From NCBI RefSeq assembly GCF_029784135.1, contig NC_073746.1, positions 247,823,307 through 247,887,306 of the forward strand: a stretch of DNA of 64,000 bases, read 5' to 3'. Source of the DNA: Toxorhynchites rutilus septentrionalis. Taxonomy: Eukaryota > Arthropoda > Insecta > Diptera > Culicidae. A program made the translations under genes and the position numbers. Of this stretch, positions 12,251-23,815 are shown piece by piece; position 1 is the stretch's first letter; each line of letters opens with the position of its first letter. The notes under the pieces were generated by a model, which saw nothing but the letters and a program-made list of their open reading frames with translations, was not told the DNA's origin and ran no database searches.

Positions 12251-12736
12251 AAAGTGCGGGTTTCGGCCAACGTTCGATTTTTTGAACAGTCATCAGTCAG
12301 TCACTCAAGCGCTTCTGTGATCTTAAAACTTCTAACTGCAGGTGCTCGAGATAATTTTACAGCATGACAACGCCAGATCATATGTTCACGGATCTGTCAA
12401 GAAAAAGAAAAAGTGAACTGGGAGGCACTAGCTCACGCACCATCCCCAGATCCCCGGATATTGATCCCTCCATCATAACATAATTCGATTTGTAGTTCTG
12501 GATTCTGAATTTGAAAAAAAAAACGAAGAGGGTCGTGTCAGCGGCCGAATGATTTGATGTGGAATTGCTCTATATGTCAACAACAACAGCATACGAAACT
12601 GATCCGATGCTCGCGACCGAAGCATCGCGAATAATTTCAAGTAATATTCTAACAGTTATAGGTAACGTGAAATTAATTCTCAGCATTAACATGCACTACT
12701 CGCTGTCTAGCTGTCTGTCTGTATAGAACACTAAAA
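12251..12736. other. Spacer with a possible small gag-like relic
   Basis: Between two elements. An ATG at 12364 opens a frame of about 39 codons (MTTPDHMFTDLSRKRK...), followed after its stop by a second in-phase-looking piece ending near a CSICQQQQ stretch. This could be the start of a decayed retroelement ORF, but I cannot name it. The target-site copy ACACTAAAA of element A lies at 12728-12736. Confidence 0.3.
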
Positions 12737-12763
12737 CATTGAATGATGATGATGTTGGATTAA

Positions 12764-12797
12764 AGAGGCTTTAAACTTTTCAGTTCATTCGCCTCTA
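12764..12797 (-). promoter_or_regulatory. 3'-terminal RNA hairpin of element A with GNRA loop
   Basis: Sense-strand outer stem AGAGGC/GCCTCT, an asymmetric internal loop, and inner stem AACT/AGTT closed by GAAA. A TAATCCAAC spacer and an ATC-repeat tail follow. In LINEs the 3' end is the part bound by the reverse transcriptase to start target-primed reverse transcription. A recognition role here is inference, supported by the conserved structure in five copies. Confidence 0.55.
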
Positions 12798-13261
12798 GCC
12801 TTGAGAAAGGCCTTGGGTTTTTTTATATCAAATGTTGCGCATGCTCTCGTTTCCGGTAAATCCTGTATATAGTGTAATAATCGTATAACATCTGCTGGAA
12901 GAGAAGTACGTTAGTAATGGGAGGCATATTTGGTCACCTAGTAGAAATACGAAGTAATTATATCAAAACCGCTGAAAGAAAATAAAATGAGAAATGATGT
13001 CTAGCCCAGGATGTTGGAAGAGAATTATATGGTCATTAAAAGATATTAATTAACTTGTGTGCCATCCACGCAAAAATTGTATTCGAACGTCGGAAGAGAG
13101 CCTTTTTTTTTAAAAAATCAACATCTGTGTATGTTGTTGTGAGTGTGTGTCTAAGTGTGTGTTTGATTTGTGATATCTACATATCTAACTATTTTTTTTG
13201 TTTTTTTTTTGTATTTTATATATTTATATATATTTTTTTTAATAAATAAAATGTGTGTGAC

Positions 13262-16200
13262 CTAACATATGTAATACGTTGGTAACACATATATTAGCTC
13301 ACAAGCATTAGGTGTTAGTATATATGATATGATTAAGTCGGTTACATATAACATATAATCGTATAGTGGTGAAATGAGCTCCAAAAGATCCGTCTCCTTC
13401 AGGAAATGCAGTAATTTGTCCTCCTTCAAGTTATCTCTTGCTAGGGCTGTCCTTGGGTTGTCAGCTATCTGAAACTTTGTTCTCTTAACGTTGTAACGTG
13501 GGCAGACAAGTAGAAAATGTTCTACGGTCAGCCTGACGTTACATGTACCACAAGTGGGTGGTTCGGTTTTTTCAACCAAGAACCTGTGCGTTAATTTGGT
13601 ATGCCCAATACGAAGACGTGTTAGGCATACTTGAAAAGGTCTTTGGTTTCTATCCATTCAAGGATGGGTAGTGTTTTTAATTTTTCTCAAAAAAGTATCA
13701 CTGCAGATGTTCCATTCGTTCTCCCAGCACGTCATCAGAGATGAGTTAACCCATCTGATTATATCATCAGATGGGACGCTTGTGCTCCATAGTTCGGATG
13801 TTCTCCCTTCTTTGGCTAGGCGATCAGCCTCTTCGTTACCGCGGATTCCACAGTGACCTGGGATCCAGCAGAAGGTGATATCATTTTGGGCAGTTTTCTC
13901 TTCAATTGCGAGTACCCATGGATGTTTGCTACTTCCGCTCTCAAGAGCAAGAAGCGCGCTAGCAGAATCGGTGAAAATAACCGTCTTTCTGTTGTGTTCG
14001 CACTTTGATGTAGCGATAAGAAGTGCCGCTAATTCAGCTGAAAATACCGAACAGATATTTGGGAGTTGGAACTTAACTTGCAGGTTATTAGCAAAAATGC
14101 CGATACCTACTTGTAAACCAAAACTATGCTGCTGTTTTCACCAGCTCGCACAGAGTTTTTAATTGACCAATCAATCTGAGGTTCCCATTTATACCATGGT
14201 CGAAGGTTAATAATGGGAATTGGTACAATCGTTGGAAGAGTGGTTCGGCATGTATCCTGCAACCAGTTATTCACTCTCACAAGAGAGGATTCACCTGTTG
14301 GATGTTTCTCGAGCGTTCGTATCGCGCGCGTGCTGTAGAATCTCGTGAGGAACAATTTGAAGGGTAAATTGCCTGACTCGGCGAGTAACGCTTTACTTGG
14401 GTTAGTTCTAAAGGCCCCTAATGCTAGTCTTATTATCTTTTGATAGCTAGGCCTCAGTTCTTCAAGCGTTTTCCAGGTGGCACGGCTGAAGAGTTCAATA
14501 CCGTAAGTAAGTTTGGAATAGACTAAGCTTCTTCCAATGTTGAAGATAGTTTTGCGGGATCCTGTTCGGCTTCGACCGCTTATAACGCTAACTAAGTTAA
14601 GGCAGTTTTTAATGTCCGATATTGTACTCTTAATATGTATATTGAATGTGAGTTTTTTGTCCACCATTACACCGAGAATTCGTGCAGAATTGACTCGTTT
14701 AATGGACTTACCGTTCAGAAGATAAGGACGTAGTTTTTTCCTGTGACGCTTATTGTTGCAGCAATGAAGAACTTGAGATTTTTCAGCTGAGATCCTAAAT
14801 CCCACGGAATTCGCCCAGTTATTAACAGACGAGATTCCTTCCTGAAGTCTTCTTCTTGCTAGTTCTGGGAATGAGTTTTTTGAAATTAGCAGAATATCAT
14901 CTGCGTATAGCAAAGCGTCAATATTTTGGGGTATGACATCAAATAATGATTGCATCGCTATCAGGAAAAGAGCAACCGATAGCACAGAACCCTGTGGCAC
15001 TCCATTTTCTTGCAGTTTACTGGTGGAGGTGACTCCTCCGAGAAGAACTTTGAAACTACGATTTTGTAGAAAACTGCGAATTATCTCGAACAAATTACCT
15101 TCGATACCCCATTGATGGAGTTGGTCCAAGATATTATATCTCCAGGTTGTATCGTAGGCTTTGGATATGTCCAACAGAGCGAGTTCCCCGTGGAGGTGGT
15201 CTCGCGTGATCACATGAAGGTGTTAATCAAATTGGCTGAAGTAAGTATTGGTACCATTGCCTTGACGAAAAGCATGTTGTCGAGGATCCAGGAGATGACG
15301 TTCTTCAAGGTTCGTCATCAATCTCCGTTTGATCATTCTCTCGAAGACCTTACCTAGGCAATTGAGAAGGGTGATGGGACGAAAACTAGTGGCTAGTGGT
15401 TTTTTCTCCATCGGTTTAGGGATGGGGATGACTAGGCCTTCCTTCCATGAGTCGGGGAAACATTTGCTAGCCCAAAGGTTATTATAAATTTGGAGCAGCG
15501 ACGTTTTGACGTGGAAAGGTAAATGTTTTAACATGCTATATTCTATTTCGTCTGGTCCGGCTGATTTGCCTTTGGACTTACTAATGGACCACAACATTTC
15601 TTTCATAGAGAACCTGATATTGTAAATATGAGGTTCCCCTGAGTCCGAGGGAAACTCTGTAGTCTCCGCGGCAGTTTTACGAGCTTTGAAGTCGCTTTTG
15701 TAGTTGGAGGTGGCAGAAGTACTAGCAAAATGGTCAGCTAAATGTTCAGCAATGGTTCCGGGATCATCGGTAGTGGTACCATTGACCGTAATGGAATAGC
15801 CTCGCGATCTTCTTTTGCCACTGATTGCATTAACCTTGCTCCACAGTTCACTAGAAGTTGTCTGAGGGCAAAAGCTATCAAGAAATTTAAGCCAGCTATT
15901 TTGTTTAGCTTCCGCTATAATTTTCCTTGCTCTAGCTCTAGCAGATTGAAAATCAGCTAGGGCAAGTAATTTTGTCTCACTACCGTCCAGTTGTCTTCTA
16001 AGCTTCCGTAGCGCTTTTCTTCTGGATTTAATGGCCTGTTTGACATCATTATTCCACCATGGGACTGCCTTCCGGCCGGAGATACCACTAGTGCGGGGTA
16101 TATTAGCTTTCGCAGCTGCCCAAAAACTCCTATACTGAATAGTTACCCTGTGCAGGTAACAGATGCGAAATGGTTGATTCGAAACCATCACAGTCGGCAA

Positions 16201-16975
16201 ATTGGTACAACCATCTCCTTCGCAGGAGGATTTTTGGATTACTGGTCAGTGTTCGGATGTGAATGGGAAAATTATCACTTCCTCTTAGATCATCATCGAC
16301 ACACCATCTGACTCTGGACGCAAGGTCCCATGAGGTAATCGTTAAATCAATTGCAGAAGTAGAGCCAGAGTGTTCATCCATACGAGTATGTTGGAAGTCG
16401 TTCAGGATGATGAGATTAAGTTGTTCAACGATTTTTAAAATAATTTTGCCTCTTAAATTGCATCTTTGGCCACCCCATACAGTATGGTAGGCGTTAAAAT
16501 CACCCATGATTATGAAAGGATGTGGTAATTGTTGAATTGCATTGTTTCTGCTTCCAAATTACTGTTACTATGCGTTGGGGAAATGTATATAGAAGCGAGG
16601 GTTAACCGTAACGGTCCCGTGAATTGGATTGCGCATATCTGTAACTGTGATGAAATTTGGATTAGGGTATGTGGGAGATGGCTCAAAACAGCGAGGCATA
16701 CTCCACCCTGGCGTGAGGTTAGTCCCTCACGGAAGTACCATTTGTATTTACCTTGTAGTGAAAGATTAAAATCAGGTGAAATCTTAGTCACTCTGGCTTC
16801 TTGGAATGCAAGTGTTAGTGGGAGATGTTTCTCCTCAGCTAACATTAATTTAATTTCATCCATTGACCTACTAAGCCCACGCAAATTCCATTGAATGGCA
16901 AGTTTTCGGTTGGATCTTGAATCTTGGGTAACAGGTGTACTGTTTATGTGTGGAGTGTTGAATTTTAAGAAATAT
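13262..16975 (-). pseudogene. Element A ORF2: endonuclease, reverse transcriptase, RNase H
   Basis: Domains in order on the minus strand. Endonuclease (16970-16130): IQWNLRGL, LAFQEA, MGDFNAYHTVWG, SDNFPIHI. Reverse transcriptase (about 15700-14400): SAGPDEIEYSML, FRPITLLNCLGKVFERM, ALLDISKAYDTTW, LYADDILLI. RNase H (14100-13650): FTDSASALLAL and IPGHCGIRGNEEADRLAK. C-terminal tail: CGTCNVRLTVEHFLLVCP. Function in life is target-primed reverse transcription of its own RNA. It is broken by frameshifts near 16510 and 16160, an in-frame stop after YFSQFD (about 15220) and a frame change around 14110 at the RNase H start. No ATG is evident at the 5' end of the frame. Confidence 0.88.
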
Positions 16976-17026
16976 TATGGAGGCTCTTGAAGGGTTTAAT
17001 TAATGTAGAAGGAGGTATATCTGAAA

Positions 17027-18377
17027 TTATTTTGACTGTTTGTTACTTTTGGAAGTCTTGGTCTTCAGTCTAGGGTCAAATTTTAAATAATTTGGTATTG
17101 TCCGATTCGTATTAGGTACTGTTTTGTATGAAGTGGATGGTTGAGGGTCGGCCTGTTGTGGAGCGGCCGGTTGAGAGATTTCTGGTTGTTGGTTTTTATA
17201 TATTTTCCTTGTTTTATCATTAACGCGGAAATTTTCATCTTCAGATGATTTCAATTCATCTGAAGTTGAAGTTTTAGAATTTTGATCTTACGTTTATTTA
17301 ATTTTGCTGATTCAGTTCCATGGGAATTTCTGAATCAGTTTCGGAATCGGAAGTGGAGATGGTATATTCAATGTCTGGCTGGTTAACTATCGGTGTGGAA
17401 ATCGTTTGGATGATTGGGGTAGGGTTGCGCTGCGTGCAGTTGCACTTGCAGCGATTGCATCCCGTGGACTAAGTTAAGTCTCTCTTGGACTTTGCTTACG
17501 TACGAGGATCCATTTACTTTGGTCTGGTAGCTTTGTTTGGCTTCCTTGTAGGATATTCCTTGGTCTACCCTCACTTTGGTAATATTGTTCTCTGCGACCC
17601 ATGCGGGGCATTTTCTATTCGTAGAAGGGTGGTTGCCACTGCAATTTGCACAGAAGGCAGGAGCGTTGCAAATAAAGTCCATGGCTGTTTCTTCATTGCC
17701 TAGTTCTGGGTGTGCTTGTCCACAGTTTCGGCATAATTGGACCTTGGTCCTACATTTTTTTGAAGTATGTCCGAATTTGTAGCACCCGAAGCACTGCATC
17801 GGATTCGGATAAAAATTGCGCGTGGGGGCGCGGATGAAGCCAAAGTTGATATATTCCGGAATTACAGTACCCCTGATGGTCAAAATCAGGGTTGGAGTTG
17901 GAATTAATTCCTTCTTGGTTGGGTCTATACGGGAAATTCGTTTGATCGCAATAACTCTTTGGTCAGCAAGCTCTTTCAAAAGTACAGCTTCTGCCATATC
18001 AATAACATCCCTACACGATACTACGCATTTGCGCTGGTTCAAGGTAGGGTGAAAATTTATCTCCACAGGGGTCTTGTCAATTAATAACTTAATACCCAGG
18101 AGTGCATCCACATATTCTTTGTTACGAATATGGATCACATATTGTAGGTTATCGTTTTCATCGCGCTGTGGTCTCGCGTCGTTGAAATCGCGATCCGTAA
18201 CAGCTTGGATGGTTTTGGAAACAACGAACGGTTTGATGGTAGAGTATTCTTGCCAGTTGCTTTTAGCAATAAAATTTGGAGCTCCCCATATAAGGGGTCG
18301 GCCCAGAGAGGAGAGGTGCGTGTGGTGGGCACGCCATTATAAAGATTTGTTGCCTTACCGGCTCTGCTGGAAGCCAT
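17027..18377 (-). pseudogene. Element A ORF1: gag-like nucleic-acid-binding protein
   Basis: It starts MASSRAGKAT at the ATG 18375-18377. It is clearly homologous to ORF1 of element C: both have LWADPL, LQILLL, HPTLNQRKCVV, LILTIRGTV(I/V)PEYINFGF and YPNPMQCF. Three CCHC-type knuckles follow from about 17800 to 17590 (CFGCYKFGHTSKKC, CRNCGQAHPE, CANCSGNHPSTNRKC). A one-base deletion near 18210, in the word corresponding to SNPF, breaks the frame, and a second break separates the C-terminal basic tail (17027-17254, KFDPRLKTKTSK). ORF1 proteins of this type coat the element RNA. Confidence 0.85.
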
Positions 18378-18387
18378 GGTAGAGGCT

Positions 18388-18410
18388 GGCTATACCCGGG
18401 AGGTACAGCC
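18388..18410 (-). promoter_or_regulatory. Hairpin in the leader just before element A ORF1
   Basis: On the minus strand, GGCTGTACC, a 5-nt loop and GGTATAGCC form a 9-bp stem with one G-U pair, ending 10 nt before the ORF1 ATG. Element C has the equivalent hairpin (46455-46475) at nearly the same distance, with changed but still paired bases. A role in translation start choice or RNA packaging is inference. Confidence 0.55.
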
Positions 18411-18441
18411 AGGAAGGTTGATGTAGAGATACACACTAAAA

Positions 18442-18835
18442 ATGGCACTAATGCAAAAAAAAGAAAAGAAAAGGCTCAACAGTTTCGGAGCTTGTTTCAA
18501 AAAAGTTTTTAAATTTCACTAGGAAAACAAAAAGATTTCTTGTTTCCAATCGACCAATCAGAACGCGCGATTTTCGTCTAGATAAAGCTTGACTTCTATC
18601 AATTGTTCAATAGTTGATTTGAAAAAATATATAATTTTTTTGCATTGCAATCAATTGTAAAGGGGTGTCGAAATTGATTGATGCAATTATTTCGTAATTC
18701 CATCTGTGAATGACTGAAATAGGACAATTTTCGCGATGCGACCGATTTTCAGTTTGCACTCTAGATATATTCCCGAGAGACGTAAGCCTAAGTTTGCCTA
18801 AGTTACCCGCAGTTTGCTTGAATCGTCAGTTTCGA
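18442..18835. other. Spacer, nothing recognised
   Basis: AT-rich flank of element A up to the minisatellite. No motif or repeat end found. Confidence 0.4.
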
Positions 18836-19144
18836 GTTGTTTGTTTGTTTGGTTGTTTGGTTGTTTGGTTGTTTGGTTGTTTGGTTGTTTGGTTGTTTGG
18901 TTGTTTGATTGTTTGGTTGTTTGATTGTTTGATTGTTTGGTTGTTTGGTTGTTTGGTTGTTTGGTTGTTTGGTTGTTTGATTGTTTGGTTGTTTGGTTGT
19001 TTGATTGTTTGATTGTTTGGTTGTTTGGTTGTTTGGTTGTTTGGTTGTTTGGTTGTTTGATTGTTTGGTTGTTTGGTTGTTTGGTTGTTTGGTTGTTTGA
19101 TTGTTTGATTGTTTGGTTGTTTGGTTGTTTGGTTGTTTGTTTGT
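18836..19144. repeat. 8-bp minisatellite TTGTTTGR with higher-order pattern
   Basis: About 37 tandem copies of TTGTTTG(G/A). The last base alternates in a structured way. After seven G-type units, the array shows A,G,A,A, then a block of five G, A, two G, two A, then five G, A, four G, two A, then G. This indicates duplication of blocks of 9-12 units. Because the unit is 8 bp and stop-free, long reading frames run through both strands (repeating VWLFGCL or QPNNQTTK). These are artefacts of the repeat. Confidence 0.95.
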
Positions 19145-20942
19145 ATTTGTGGAAAACACAATCCTGTCTGGAAACAAGCCCCTACCAACCCCATCGTAAG
19201 GATTCTCTGGTATTCCCAATCCAAACAGCTAGTTGTAATCTCGAAGGTAGTTCTTTAACGATTCCGTTGATTAGGAAGAATGGTTGAAGCGCTGTCCGGT
19301 GGTCTAACTAAACAAGAAGGAATACTCTTACGCCTAAATGGCTACTGTGTAATATGCTATTTATAGATATATGTACACGACTAAAATCTGGCTTTGTTAC
19401 AGTTAAAATGCTAATTAGTCTAAATAAATAAACAAATGGGATAAAAAATGGAGCCCTCCATCTGCTAGAAATCTGAGACTGACACTCTCCGCTTTAAATT
19501 ACCGTCAACGAGAAAAAATCGGTGTCAACTAAAAGAAAAGTGCTGTCAACGATTACCCAGCTTCTCCTTGGCCTGTATCTGGATTCCGAAATTGATTTAA
19601 TCAATTTCAACGACTTCGCGATTTTTGAACCCGACCACGTCTGACTTTCGAAGTGGATATCCAAAATTAACTTTCGATTCGCGACTTCCATCAAGTGTAA
19701 CTCCTTTGAAACAAAATAAATTCTGAAAAAAATTTCTGGTCTGAAAGAGAAAACATTTCGAAACAAACTGCTTAACAGACAGATTCCAGATTCGAACAAT
19801 GGGAGCGCTGCTGTAAAATTAACAATAAATTTAAAAAAAATCATGATAATTGAGTCTTTTGTTCTTAAAATTTAACATTTAAGTCATCTTGCTTCAACTT
19901 CTATGAAATCTCTCGGCTCGGAAGCCTCCGTGTATTTACAAAACCCGTCTGTCAGGCTGACAAAACACACATTACTCACCCATGTCTCGGTGTGCGCTTA
20001 ACGACAATCTCGATGCTGCCTGTCTATCTTGTTCGAAGATTTTGTACCAGCTAACTTCGCGCAACAAATTACTGGAAAAATGCACTTGTCCGGTCCTAAA
20101 ATAGGCTTCCTCGCGGTGCGTCATAGAGCAGTGCCGAGTGGGCCCTAGCTGTGATCTCTCCCAGTGTGTGACTCTCAAGCTAGTGCTCTCGATGGGTAAT
20201 TTTTCAAATCCATTGCTTGCACCCCCTAGAGGCTGCGGGGGTGGTCGTCAGTGGGAAAGAAAAAAACACCAGCCGATGATCACATCAACCTCGTGGGATC
20301 GAACGGCGTTTTTTTCTGCTCGTTCTTGTTGCTGCGAGGCACACTTTGTTGCTTGGCGACTTGTTCGCGAATCTCATCGAGTTGGATACATCAGAGTTTG
20401 CAATTAGTATCGACGAACCAAAGCACAGGCTCTGCACCAAGCGGCTGATGACATAGCTGCAGCTGAGCTAATGCGATCGGCGTGGGTGGGCGGAAATGTA
20501 TGATTATCCTAGCAATTACGACCGGAACGCGCGGCTCGTCAACGCTGATACTAATGGCACGTGGGTGGAGCCAATGGTGAATGAATTCATTTTGATGTCT
20601 TCAGCAATTTGGTTGGTCGGTTGGTGGGCAAATTGTAGCAGTGATTGAATAAGCTGATAGGGCAATTTGCACACATAACATTGTCGCTCGAAGACATTGA
20701 ACTGAATTCTGGGTGGCAAGTGAATCGTTGCATTTGAAAACTGCAATTTGCTTCAAGTGTGTTTTGTGATACATGTATATGTTCATTCGTTTTCATGGGT
20801 CCATCAATGGTGACTAATGGTCTTTGGTGATTTTTAGGGTTTTTAGGCTCTCGATCGTACACCCAAACTAGCGTTGGCAGAGAACATTTCATCTTCGGCA
20901 GAAACGATGCCATTTCGTGTGCTGGAGGGTAAAATGCGCAAA
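19145..20942. other. Intergenic DNA
   Basis: No supported gene. A short stretch at about 19319-19360 (GGAATACTCTTACGCC ... TGGCTACTGTGT) is repeated at about 62575-62617, so part of this is a dispersed repeat. The reading frames here (up to about 116 codons) lack recognisable content. Confidence 0.4.
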
Positions 20943-20944
20943 TA

Positions 20945-22238
20945 AAGGGTGTGTCACATCAAATTGCATCACGGAAAAAACGCTGTAGAAATTCGCCCAG
21001 TAGACCGATCCTTTTGAAAATTTTAGACAGTAAAATAAAAACTATTAAACAACTTTTGGCATTTTCTTTTTATTCATACTTCGAGCCCAAGCCCGCATGC
21101 TCGCACCTTCCTCTTTACCCCGTCCATAAGGTTCTGTACAACGTCAGGTTGTAGTTTTTTTTGAACAGAAATCCATTTTCTCTTGAAGTCCGCCTCCGAT
21201 TTGACAACTTTTGGGTTCTTCCGGAGGGCCTGCTTCATAATCGCCCAATATTTCTCTATTGGGCGAAGCTCCGGCGCGTTGGGCGGGTTCATTTCCTTTG
21301 GCACGAAGGTGACCCCGTTGGCTTCGTACCACTCCAACACGTCCTTTGAATAGTGGCACGAAGCGAGATCCGGCCAGAAGATGGTCGGACCCTCGTGCTG
21401 CTTCTATAGTGGTAGTAAGCGCTTCTGTAGGCACTCCTTAAGGTAAACCTGCCCGTTTACCGTGCCGGTCATCACGAAGGGGGTGCTCCGCTTTCCGCAA
21501 GAGCAGATTGCTTGCCACACCATGTACTTTTTGGCAAACTTGGATAGTTTCTGCTTGCGAATCTCCTCCGGAACGCTGAATTTGTCCTCTGCGGAGAAGA
21601 ACAACAGGCCCGGCAGCTGACGAAAGTCCGCTTTGACGTAGGTTTCGTCGTCCATTACCAGGCAATGCGGCTTCGTCAGCATTTCGGTGTACAGCTTCCG
21701 GGCTCGCGTCTTCCCCACCATGTTTTGCCTTTCGCGCGGTTAGGAGCCTTCTGAACCTTGTATGTACGCAGGCCCTCCCGCTGCTTGGTCCGCTGGACGA
21801 ATGAACTTGACAAGTTCAGCTTATTGGCGACATCCCGGACCGAACTTCTCGGATCACGTCTAAACTGCTTAACTACGCGCTTGTGATCTTTTTCACTGAC
21901 GGAGCATCCATGAAGATTCTTCACCTTCCGGTCGATGGTTAGGTTCTCGAAGTATCGATTTAGTACTCTGCTGACCGTGGATTGGACGATTCCCAGCATC
22001 TTACCGATGTCCCGATGTGACAACTCCGGATTCTCGAAATGAGTGCACAGGATTAATTCACGACGCTCTTTTTCGTTCGACGACATTTTTCCAAATTTAC
22101 GAAAAATTGACAGTGAAGCATGGCCAACGTGATCTATACACTCTTATCTGATTATAAGCGAAAGCTGAAGATATAATTCCTAAAAATTAAATTTCTACAG
22201 CGTTTTTTCCGTGATGCAATTTGATGTGACACACCCTT
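20945..22238 (-). mobile_element. ITmD37E (Tc1/mariner) transposon, young copy
   Basis: Perfect terminal inverted repeats of 48 bp are present (20945-20992 and 22191-22238), starting AAGGGTGTGTCACATC. They are flanked by TA on both sides (20943-20944 and 22239-22240). The element is 1294 bp. The interior encodes one transposase on the minus strand with DD37E spacing, the signature of the ITmD37E group known from mosquitoes. Perfect TIRs and only two lesions in the transposase suggest recent arrival. Confidence 0.92.
21074..22086 (-). pseudogene. ITmD37E transposase, two lesions
   Basis: Start MSSNEKERRELILC at 22086; stop at 21074 after ACGLGLEV. The N-terminal half has paired helix-turn-helix segments (LSHRDIGKMLGIVQSTVSRVL; SVRDVANKLNLSSSFVQR). 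Catalytic residues: Asp in VMDDETYVKADF, Asp in PDLASCHYSKDV, Glu in LRPIEKYWAIMK. From the second Asp to the Glu I count 37 intervening residues. Lesions: a one-base frame loss at about 21730-21745 (between KAPNR and QNMVGKTR) and an in-frame TAG just before KQHEGPTIFW (about 21404). Otherwise full length, about 337 codons, typical of the family. Confidence 0.9.
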
Positions 22239-22349
22239 TAATGAGCTGTTTTAAAAGCTTAAAAATGGTTTGTATGTATGCGAACAGACCTCTCTTTCTG
22301 TTTTCTTTTCTTTTTTTATTTGAGATTATGACAAAAAAAAGTCCATACA

Positions 22350-22395
22350 ACGTCAATGGGGATCGAACCCAGGCCGGCTGGAATTCTTTTTTAGG
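22350..22395 (-). repeat. Isolated B-box-like tRNA-derived fragment
   Basis: The minus strand has GGGTTCGATCCCC, a good RNA polymerase III B box, preceded by GCCGGCCT. No A box is recognisable 30-60 nt upstream and no cloverleaf can be drawn, so this is at most a SINE or tRNA remnant. Confidence 0.3.
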
Positions 22396-22459
22396 TCATC
22401 ATTTTTCAAAGTGAACTGATGGTCCACAAATCAATTTTTTCCCAATTATTACCCGCATC

Positions 22460-23815
22460 GAAAAAATTATAGGAAGTTATGTCCAAGATACGACCGCATT
22501 GTTGACGTAGAACTACGCTGTTATATTATAAAAGTCGCTTGTTTAAACCTTCGGATATTATTCTATAATGCTGTGAAATTTTAGAAACAACTGTTTAATA
22601 GAATAATCTCTGAAATGTTTTTTTCATTGTAGAATCAGTTGACGATAATTGACTGATGATTCATTCTTGCCTTCGCTGAAAAATACATTAGCTGATCGTA
22701 TGTCGCAATTTATTTCATGTCAATGCATTGAAAATTTACCTCCAACGCTATTCCGGTGGCCTTTTTCGCAATTGACATAGACTTGCCTTGAAACTACTAA
22801 GAATATAAACACTTCTCATCATTTTGCGCTATTCTCAAAAGAAACACTTCTGTTTATATTACTGGCCTCGAAAAAAGTTGCATTACTTTCTGATACCCGA
22901 GATAAGCGCAGCAGTCACCCTTAGTGGAGGAAGTTTTGCTACTGGCAAGCGAAACCTAATCACATACAAAATTCCAGAACGACATTCACTTTCTTGGTGA
23001 TTAAACAAGCCAAATAAACTCTTTTTTTTTAATATCAACAACCTCGAAAACAGTAGTATTGCTTCATTATGATCAAGACTAGTGCAAATGCAATCCTAGC
23101 TTGCCTCGAAATTTTATTGCCCCTGGCAATGCGTTCGTTTTTTGCAGGGCTCGAGCCAGCCTTCCTCTTCTTGCGAAGCACTATGCGGAGCATCCAATTT
23201 ATGACGCGGAAAGAAAAACACACGATACGAATAACGCGTAAAACGAACTGGAAAAACCACACGACGATATCCAGTTTGAATTACCACTGGTGGGGTCCAA
23301 TCTCAGATCGAAGCGCAGCGAAAGCAAAGTGAACCGGATTGCTCAACAGTCCGATGCCGAATGAAAGTTTGCCTCATTCTTTCTTTCTTTGTTTTTAAGA
23401 GGCTTTAAACTTTGAAGTTCATTCGCCTCTAAGTTTGCCTCAGCGAGATCCACTGTTTATACTCTAGGCAAAAATTCCCCTTCATTCTTCTTCTTTTCCT
23501 TTGTTTTCCCCTCCGTTGGTCGTCGATAAGTTGCTCGTTATTGACAGTTCTGTTCGCGAAAGCACACAAATGGACAGAACAAATGTATGAGGAAATGGGA
23601 ATGCTTCCAATTTTCATCAATTTAAACCATATACAGACTATGGGATTGTAATGTATAGCAAATCAAACAAATCTTAAGGAATTTCCGATTCGTTTGGTAT
23701 ATGAATCGTCAAAATCCGTTCGCGGCAATAGTTATTAACGTTAACTTTATTTCATAAAAACGTGACCTGTTTTCTGATTTGGCACCCTTAATGAAAGACG
23801 TAGTTCTACGTCAAA
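22460..23815. mobile_element. Palindrome-ended non-autonomous element, copy 2
   Basis: Left GACGTAGAACTACG at 22504-22517; right GACGTAGTTCTACGTC at 23797-23812. Homology with copy 1 begins about 40 bp before the left palindrome (AAGTTATGTCCAAGATACGA here, GAGGTTGTGTTCAAGACACG there), so the element extends slightly outside it. It is shorter than copy 1, about 1.35 kb. It carries the LINE 3'-tail relic at 23397 in the same relative place as copy 1's relic at 11734, so that relic predates amplification. It has no coding capacity. Confidence 0.7.
23380..23432 (-). repeat. LINE 3'-end relic inside copy 2
   Basis: The minus strand reads TTAGAGGCGAATGAACTTCA, AAGTTTAAAGCCTCTT, then AAAG-type tail units. 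The inner loop is TCAA here, a departure from GNRA. Flanking sequence is shared with 11716-11767. Confidence 0.55.

Larger units (their letters stand above)
12737..18432 (-). mobile_element. I-type LINE (non-LTR retrotransposon), element A, nearly complete
   Basis: About 5.7 kb on the minus strand with, in order, a short 5' leader, ORF1 (gag-like, CCHC knuckles) and ORF2 (apurinic-type endonuclease, reverse transcriptase, RNase H, C-terminal Cys-rich tail). It ends in a 3' hairpin and an ATC-repeat tail (ATCATCATC). A 9-bp target-site duplication ACACTAAAA flanks it exactly (12728-12736 and 18433-18441). The leader before the ORF1 ATG is only about 55 nt, so it is probably slightly 5'-truncated compared with element C. 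The RNase H domain and ORF1 relatedness to element C suggest the I group. The exact clade is inferred. Confidence 0.85.

Noticed and set aside
9470..12290. Pair of GTTCGA-rich words at 9475-9492 and 12268-12289 as inverted ends of one element
   Set aside because: Each word is itself palindromic, so orientation is meaningless, and the palindrome-ended element between them already has its own ends.
18710..19287. Long reading frames through the minisatellite on both strands (100-138 codons)
   Set aside because: They arise because the 8-bp unit has no stop codon in several frames. Opposite-strand frames overlap completely and have no non-repeat domain.
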